In this document: piece after piece, positions 58,701 to 64,000 of the stretch
Numbering within the stretch: position 1 is the stretch's first letter
Layout of the letters: each line of letters starts with the position of its first letter
Assembly (NCBI GenBank): GCA_000711775.1
Contig: ARYC01000140.1
Span: 124,001-188,000 of the forward strand
DNA length: 64,000 bases
Direction: 5' to 3'
Source of the DNA: Oxytricha trifallax
Taxonomy: Eukaryota > Ciliophora > Spirotrichea > Sporadotrichida > Oxytrichidae
Position numbers and translations under genes: made by a program
Notes under the pieces: generated by a model
Databases searched by the model: none
Told to the model about the DNA's origin: nothing
The model's input: the letters and a program-made list of their open reading frames with translations, nothing else

Positions 58701-61700
58701 TATGTGTTAACTATTGGATTATTTAGATTAAGGAAATTTACATTGTGAGTTACACTCATATGAATATGGCCAAGTTATCTTAAACGATTATAAGCCCTCC
58801 ATTATTTTTTACATAACCAAGTTACATTCCTATATACTTTCCACTATATAATTATTTCTAATGCTATTCTGTTTCTGTTTTAAACTTCCTAAATAAATAG
58901 TTTAATAGTTCCTCTCTGCTCTATAAAAAATATCCATATTTATGGTCTGATTTTAATTCTTCTATATTATATTTTCTCCTTCCTCCAAGGCACATCTCTT
59001 CTTTTTCTAAAATACTCTCTCCCCAATTTCCTAAAATTCTTTCTATTTTTTTATGTTTGTAATATTGTTTTATGCATTGTTGGATTTTTTATAATCTAAT
59101 AAGAGATCTGTGATGAATTTTAAGTATTTTTTTCTGATTCTCCAAGTTTTCTACCAAAATGAAATATCTTGCAGTAAAGCTCATTATTTTGAATAAAGCT
59201 ATTTTGAAAATTGGTTGAAAAATTCAATTTGTTTTCTAACATGTTTAGTTGTTTTTACTTGATTTATTTCTGCACTTCCATACTATTTTATCAACAAATC
59301 TACTCTCTCTCTCTATTTTATAGAGAAAAACCTTTTCTGCTATTACATTTATTGCATTGAAATCATGATCTGTCTTATAAGAGTTCATATTCTGTCAATA
59401 ATTCTGCAAGTTGAATTAAGTTTCTTAGATGAAGAAGATACTCTATAAATTATTCGAGTTTTGACTATTATATTTATTATTTTTGAATTAGAAAAATTCT
59501 AATTTATGAATTGAATTAATGAATTTTATTTTAAAAGAAATTCTCTATTTTTTAAATTATATTTTTATGCTTTTTTTTACTTAGAAAGTGGGATATCTCT
59601 AAAATAAAATAGCGCGTACGACTAGTTCTTAAGAAAACTTTGCTCTAAGAGGTTAAGTTCTATCAGATAACATATTTTAAAGTATAAATTATAGGGTGGG
59701 GAGTGTATATCGCATAACACAATTTTTTAATTGGAGCTATGAAGATAATAGTATTTATAGTATTTAAAATAAATTTAAAACATTAAAATAGAATGAATGA
59801 TTTATGATTAAATATATTAAGATTTTAAAAAAGCCTTAATAAAATTAATGTTAATAATTAATATAAATGTAAATATGGATTATTTTCATTTAAATTTTAT
59901 GAATTGCTTATTTTTTAAATATATAGATTTATTTTAATTAATGCTCAAAACTGAAATGTATAAATGAATTAAATACCTCATAATTTGAAAATAAGAATTT
60001 AGAAATTTAAGAATAATTATTTTTATAATATAGCATTTTTCTTTAAAACTGATTCAGCACAATTATATATCTAAATAATTACGAAAAATACTTTATTCTA
60101 ATAATTAAAATAATGAATTAATATTTAATCAATTACAGAATATACTTAAGGTAAGAAAAAACTGATTTATTAGTTAATGAAATTTCCTATTATTTACATT
60201 AATAATGGGAAATTATGAAAATTTAAAGATTTAAAAAGAGGTAATTAAGGATTTTAATGAAAAAATTAAATTTTATAAAATTGCATAATAAATATATAAT
60301 AAGTAAATCAAGTAATTCTTTACTTTTCAATTTACCTTAAATTGTTACATAATTTATTCAACAAGAATAGATTTATATTTAAAGATTTTCCAAAAATAAT
60401 TATCCAATTATTACATTTCAATAAATAATATCTAACTTTATATTAATATTAATTTTTATTATCCCAAAATCATTAAAAAAATAAAAATTGATAAAAATTG
60501 TATTCTAAATTAAAAATTATTCTCAAATCGCTTTAACATCTTTACTGTTAAAGAATTGTGTTGATTTCACTTTGTGAAATAAAATACTAAACTAGTAATT
60601 TGTTAAAAATGGTTTATTATTTCATATTATAAGAAACATAAAAAATAAAAAGAATAGATACAAAAAGAAAAATATCCCATTTTTGATTCTAAATTTTAAA
60701 TTATAACTATTATACACTGAAATTTTAAAATTTCAATAAAATGCTCAAATTTAATTATTTCTTTATTTTTTTATAGATTTATAATCTATTGTTAAAGCTC
60801 TCTACGTAATTGGCTATTTAGTAAAATTTAAAATATATTAGAGATTTAATTACAAAAATTAAAAGCCTATAATTATTAACTAAATTTATTTTCTTTAAAT
60901 CAAAAATTCTATAAATATAACTTGATTTAATAAATTTACTGCTAAAAGGAAAGAAATATTTATCAGTTATTTTTATGTATACGTCTGAAGTCTTTTTTAT
61001 AAATATTCTTAAACTGAACTTGAATTTTTTTCCTACAATTTCTAAAATATATAAAATAATTATATTAGAATGAAAATTATTTTACAAATCTACCATAAAT
61101 TTGAAAATTCAATGAAAATATTTTTTTCACATACTAATGTTTCACCAAATCTATAAATATAATTGTAGTACTTCAAATAAATAAATCTGAAATTTTATTT
61201 ATTTTATCAATTGAAATGGTGAACAAATTGTAATAAAATCATATATTAATAATAGAATTTAATTGATAATGATGTATTACAATCACATTCTTATATTTAT
61301 AAAGAATTGCCATTTATTTTCAATTCCTTAGCAGTTTCAGCATCCTATGGTGGGTCTTCAATGATATTTCTGAAATTATATATTGATCCTGGCTCAAAAT
61401 ATTCTTCATTTTGAGTGAAATTGCAATTTAAGATTTATATTGTAACTGCATAAGTTGCAGAGAATAAAAACGAGCCACTGCGACTCAAAGTTGCATAAAC
61501 CTAATTTACCACTAAGCTATCAAGTAAAAGTTTCTTTGCTTGAAGCATAAAGATAAACCCGCCAAGCCCATTTAAAAAATTAAATCACAAATGTACAATA
61601 AAAAATAGATTAATTAGGATTTGTTTCAATTGACTTCTGAGTTTGAAATCGTTGTTTAGCCAGTAAATTGAATGTTCATATCATATTCATTGCAGTATAA

Positions 61701-63150
61701 AAATCCACCTTAGAAACTTGCTTTTGGGGGGGTTTATTTATTAAAGGATAAATTTCTTTTTAACTGATTTCTTTTGATGATATTTATTTTATACATAATT
61801 TTAATAAATAATTTTAGATTTCCTTCTTTTGTATTGTTAATTAGGTTAGTTCCATTGAATATAGTGTAACTATTTTAATCTAATTGTTCATAATAATCTT
61901 CATTATTTAAATACAAAAACCCTCCATCTCCGTAGGATATAGAATCCTATATCAAAACATTAGTAAAAACTAGGGTGCTAAATTAATATAATTTAATCTA
62001 AATTTACACATATTAAATAAGAATTTATCTTAAGTTTTTAGCAATTTATTACTAATAATAATATATTGGTGTGACCATTTCCTTTAAAGAATATTCCACC
62101 ACCTTTTTGTGATTAAGAATTATAAAACTTTTTATTTTTAATTTATAAAATAATTAAATATAAATATTAATGTATATAATTCTTAAATCTTTATAATTCT
62201 TGTAAAATATAAGGTTTTGTTTTTTTTTTTTAATTATTTTATAAATATAACAAAAAACTTTGAATCAATAAACGTTAAATTAGAATACTAAGAAAGTACT
62301 ACTCCCCCTTGATAAGCAGCATTATCTGTAAATGTTGAATTATAGTCAATAAAATTTGTTAAATATAAATCAAATGCACCTCCTCTAAAATTGTACTTGC
62401 AGCTGCTTATTGAATTATTATTGTAAATATTAATAAATCTTTTTAATTTAAGCAAAAGTTTCATAAAATGAAAGATCTAATTTGTAGGGATTTTTATTGA
62501 AAATATAAATCTCGAATCATTTAATATTTTTACCTTTAATATTTTAAAGGTTCTATAAATAATTTTAAATTATTAATTGTGAAAAATAATTTATTTAAGT
62601 TATAATAGAAGTAACTTCTTTAAATCCAATAAATTAAAAAGCAGAACCGAGATATTAAGTATAATCACTAGGATTATTTTATTATGAAAATTCGTCTTAT
62701 GTAAGTATCTAGAAAACATTAAAAATAAAATATTTTTTTTTCTCAATAGTAGATGGATGCTGATTTTTTTTTATTTTACTTCTGAAAAAATATAAGTATA
62801 TTTAACGATAAATACTTTAAAGTACCATGCTTTACGTTTAATTTAAATTATAACTGAATATTTTTAATTATTTGTTTGATTGTTGATGCTCTCATTATAG
62901 CAATTTACTTTTAGATTTTGAATAGTAACAAATTAGCTTCTTGTAACTTTTAAAAAGCATCCACTTTACCTACATAATAATCCGTTTATCTCAATATTCT
63001 GAACTGTCAAATTCAAATTGGAGTTATAATACAAAAGTGCAGCGTAATATTCGCTTGAAAAATTAGTGGCTTTAATTATCACATTGGAGAAATCAATGTT
63101 CTAGTTAAGACTTATAGCATGAACTAAACCTCCGTAGATCTTTGTGTAAA
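42476..63150 (-). CDS. Giant beta-helix/Cys-rich/transmembrane surface protein (partial, fragmented)
   Basis: Coding blocks on the minus strand run from ~63150 to ~42476. From ~63150 to 44870 they encode repeated GG[AVFL][IVF][YF] units (GGVIYHTC, GGAIYW, GGAVYLSEED, GGAIYISN and about 25 more), typical of right-handed beta-helix repeats like Pmp proteins. Then a linker (44420-44100; NTRLEYDIHEYQGNYQRFL, GGSIPTTYMALVDKYGQILG), a Cys-rich block (43850-43440) and hydrophobic helices (43340-42600). This order is typical of large ciliate surface proteins. Blocks are separated by AT-rich introns/IESs and host several mobile elements. No start or signal peptide is in view, so the 5' end may lie beyond the window. 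Two adjacent paralogues are an alternative. Confidence 0.7.
42600..43340 (-). other. C-terminal transmembrane block of giant gene
   Basis: Encodes FFLFVFLIRSTLNSASDKNN, LIMMTATFDINWTDEIKGFF, VFSIDCFLDNRYEDP, then a hydrophobic helix FFVKLVMIAVFPILLIIG followed by CFIIWSAIK and VVIALFLAHSSIVQYMF. Two or more membrane spans. The order FDxNW, DCFL, TM, HSSIV is familiar from ciliate Cys-rich surface proteins. Confidence 0.68.
43440..43850 (-). other. Cys-rich GYWR block of giant gene
   Basis: Encodes CQIGEQFTIAGKCEECQ, GSCKTCPYDKAICSGG, IYPLPGYWRKSNTTS, ACMYLQACLG, CALGYQGVLCADCQTGF and CSQCPERI: paired Cys motifs like TNFR/GCC2-GCC3 modules, with the hallmark GYWRKS. Extracellular and probably disulfide-bonded. 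Confidence 0.78.
45353..45789. mobile_element. 437-bp TIR element, copy 1
   Basis: Terminal inverted repeats AGGGAAGTTTCCTGCACTTT and its complement at ~45766-45789. The interior is homologous to copy 2 (shared CAACCAACTT and AATTAGTCAATATCTC). A further solo GGGAAAGTTTCC occurs at 45311. Inserted in non-coding DNA within the giant gene. No transposase. Confidence 0.8.
46200..46400 (+). other. Possible orphan coding fragment
   Basis: An open frame whose last part (EKIERDEQRKISLKIFLHF, then SKFLSNYLGNAVQSFL) has more coding-like composition than the surrounding AT-rich DNA. No start context, homologue or pointer. Could be an MDS of another gene or chance. Confidence 0.2.
49417..49860. mobile_element. 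444-bp TIR element, copy 2
   Basis: Ends GGGAAGTTTCCTGC and its complement at ~49838-49860. Same length class, same termini and alignable interior as copy 1 at 45353-45789, but clearly diverged. A non-autonomous family with at least two copies in the giant gene. Confidence 0.8.
50707..51052. mobile_element. ~346-bp inverted-repeat element
   Basis: Arms GTGGGAAAATTATTTAAAAA... and a matching reverse complement ending TTTTTTAATTTCCCCAC; inner arms share TCAAATTAATTGCA, GTGGTGTTTT and AGAGAGATAAAT. Imperfect foldback without coding capacity. A TA microsatellite follows directly. Confidence 0.75.
51365..51690 (-). other. GC-rich nested coding fragment, two frames
   Basis: Far more GC-rich than anything within several kb. 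Minus strand 51690-51560 reads LESVKKFNEREQTDNSALRG, FWSGRSMIAVSLAGIAK; 51556-51365 reads QVTAGLVDVMLVDNLFAILG, RMVKLGTSTPVFVSCTPTLS, ELLGDHNPGFDSTSSLLLL in a different frame. The frames abut with no spacer. Likely one or two MDSs of an unrelated, probably scrambled gene lying in eliminated DNA of the giant gene. A frameshifted gene relic or foreign DNA is possible. Family not recognised. The + strand open frame here is probably the antisense shadow. Confidence 0.5.
53000..55500. other. AT-rich region with little coding signal
   Basis: Long AT-rich stretch within the span of the giant gene. Only weak minus-strand blocks near 53280-53550 and TA microsatellites (about 55450 and 55675) are visible. 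Probably IES or degenerate sequence. Confidence 0.45.
57460..58505. mobile_element. ~1.05-kb inverted-repeat element nested in the larger transposon
   Basis: Arms of ~200 bp begin GAATTTTGGATATTGAC and contain duplicated ATTACTCACC, AGGGGTGCTACCCATTTAAG, and ATTTAAGAGCAGGGATCAAG followed by TGGGTT. The reverse complement runs from ~58270 to 58505. The ~640-bp centre has no recognisable gene. Arms are far better conserved than the TIRs of the host element, so insertion is probably later. Confidence 0.8.
58740..59398 (-). pseudogene. Merlin/IS1016 (ISXO2-like) transposase relic
   Basis: Minus-strand frames from ATG 59398: DHDFNAINVIAEKVFLYKIE, IVWKCRNKSSKNNQTCQ, then ILGNWGESILEKEEMCLGGR, RKYNIEELKSDHKYGYF. 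WKCRNK followed later by an acidic patch and GGRRKYN resembles the WRCR...DE...G(K/R)RKYNRG layout of Merlin/IS1595-family DDE transposases. Frame changes and a TGA interrupt it, and the later catalytic Asp/Glu region is not found, so it is broken. Family call is tentative. Confidence 0.42.
59707..61300. other. AT-rich region, nothing recognised
   Basis: About 1.6 kb of very AT-rich sequence between the transposon and the next beta-helix blocks of the giant gene. No repeat, element or coding block identified. Confidence 0.5.
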
Positions 63151-64000
63151 CATTTTAGGGTTTTAATTTTATAGTGCATTTATAAAAATGAATTTAATAA
63201 CTAAGTATGTAAAAAAAGGACTCTATTAAAAATTGCTTATCTCTATAATACCTGTAAAAATTATGTTTGTCGAGTATTTAAAATTTAAATAATTTTATAA
63301 TACAAAATTTTTATGTTCCTTTAATCTTTTTACAAATAAAAAATTCAAAAGAATTGAATTTTAAATATTTAAAATTTATTATTTTTAACTTTACTTAAAC
63401 AAATATAAAGATAAATTCAAAATATAATGATGATATTAATAAAAAATGTAAAAATAATAATGCTAATTTAACTCTATTCTAAACTAAATAAGTATAAATA
63501 AACAACCACTGTAAAATGTTTGCCTTTTATTGATAGTATATAAAAAGTATTGAGAAATATTGATTTTTAGATTTCGAGAAACATATATTAAGTTTTATTA
63601 TTTTATTTGTAAAGATGATTTTTTTATAATAAATTCAGCCCCCAACTTTCATAAACTGGAACCTTAAATTTTTTTTCCGAAATATGAAATTTATTTCTTC
63701 GACAAAAAATCTTCCTAAAAGTTAATATCAAAAATCTAAAGGAAATATAATTTTAAAATATTTAAAGATACTTAGATTTTCAGAAATTTCTTTATAAAAG
63801 TAAATTTATATAGGCCTAAAAGTAAATTCAAAGATCTTTCATATTTATTGATACATAAATTTATATAATAATAAATTAAAATTTTATTATATATTTTCTT
63901 TATTTATACAATGTTCATTTCTCATGGATATTTATATGCAAGAGATATTTTTATCTGAAAGACTTTTATAAAATTCAATAAATATTTTTTTTAAAAGCCT
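63151..64000. other. AT-rich end of window, no gene seen
   Basis: Upstream side of the giant gene. No start codon with a signal peptide, no GG-repeat block, no telomere repeat. Confidence 0.5.

Larger units (their letters stand above)
57298..59706. mobile_element. ~2.4-kb TIR transposon with decayed transposase
   Basis: Inverted repeats of ~135 bp, ~75% alike, at 57298-57430 and 59570-59706 (outer ACACTC..., inner ACTAGTCGTA and ACTTTCTAAGTAAAA). The interior holds a transposase-like relic on the minus strand and a nested inverted-repeat element. The composition differs from the surrounding beta-helix blocks. Confidence 0.7.
52050..63150 (-). repeat. Beta-helix repeat blocks, distal group
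   Basis: Further GG-type units near 52065, 52190, 55550, 56030, 56150, 56360, 61565, 61705, 61925, 62100, 62300, 62385 and 63130. They are sparser than in the proximal group, with long AT-rich and transposon-filled gaps. The block at 63130-62990 (VIIKATNFSSEYYAALLYYN) is the most upstream one seen. Confidence 0.6.

Noticed and set aside
1-64000. Telomeric C4A4/G4T4 repeats, TBE transposons, tRNA or rRNA genes, CRISPR arrays
   Set aside because: None found on reading. The poly-G run near 56589-56597 is a lone homopolymer, and CRISPR is not expected in a eukaryote.

Overview
This window is germline (micronuclear) DNA of a spirotrich, probably hypotrich, ciliate of the Oxytricha/Stylonychia/Tetmemena type. 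Three things show it. (1) Every recognisable gene reads through TAA and TAG as glutamine and stops only at TGA. (2) Introns are tiny GT-AG introns, about 25-60 nt. (3) Many genes are also cut by AT-rich segments that are not introns. These have a short direct repeat (pointer) at both edges, and removing one pointer copy plus the insert restores a conserved reading frame. They are internally eliminated sequences (IESs). One gene (33916-36305) is scrambled: its five macronuclear-destined segments (MDSs) lie out of order and partly inverted, and four pointers order them into one 110-codon frame. Species cannot be read from the window, and no C4A4/G4T4 telomere is present.

Layout. 0.7-3.5 kb (+): zinc-knuckle protein. 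3.6-5.6 kb (-): kinesin-9-type motor lacking its P-loop half. 5.6-11.9 kb (+): long coiled-coil/ARM-like gene that carries a 1 kb palindromic element nested in an IES and two tandem paralogous cassettes with shared pointer-like ends. 12.2-16.7 kb (-): protein kinase with a huge Gln/Asn-rich N-terminus. 17.4-18.9 kb (+): RPF1-type Brix protein. 19.0-22.2 kb (+): short unknown gene and a TPR-like gene. 22.7-23.9 kb (-): RRP8-type methyltransferase. 24.1-24.8 kb (+): unknown 206-residue protein. 24.7-25.7 kb (-): EF-hand protein. 25.7-28.8 kb (-): acidic, polyglutamine-rich protein. 28.8-29.7 kb: palindromic element. 29.8-31.3 kb (+): predicted acylated protein. 31.8-32.1 kb (+): small gene with a possible 16-bp IES. 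32.4-33.5 kb (-): EF-hand-like acidic protein. 33.9-36.3 kb: scrambled gene containing a near-perfect hairpin. 36.5-36.8 kb (-): small basic protein. 36.9-41.1 kb (-): large Gln/Asn/Ser-rich gene split by long IESs. 41.5-42.5 kb (+): unknown gene. 42.5-63.2 kb (-): giant membrane protein (parallel beta-helix GGA[IV] repeats, Cys-rich GYWR region, transmembrane C-terminus), broken into dozens of blocks and hosting several mobile elements and a GC-rich nested coding fragment. 63.2-64 kb: no gene seen.

The genes share no obvious pathway. RPF1 and RRP8 are both ribosome-biogenesis factors, but hypotrich genes normally end up on separate nanochromosomes, so the adjacency need not mean co-regulation. 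The biology here is DNA-level: precise IES removal, inversion-unscrambling, mobile elements inside eliminated DNA, and a possible case of mutually exclusive DNA cassettes at 8705-11326.
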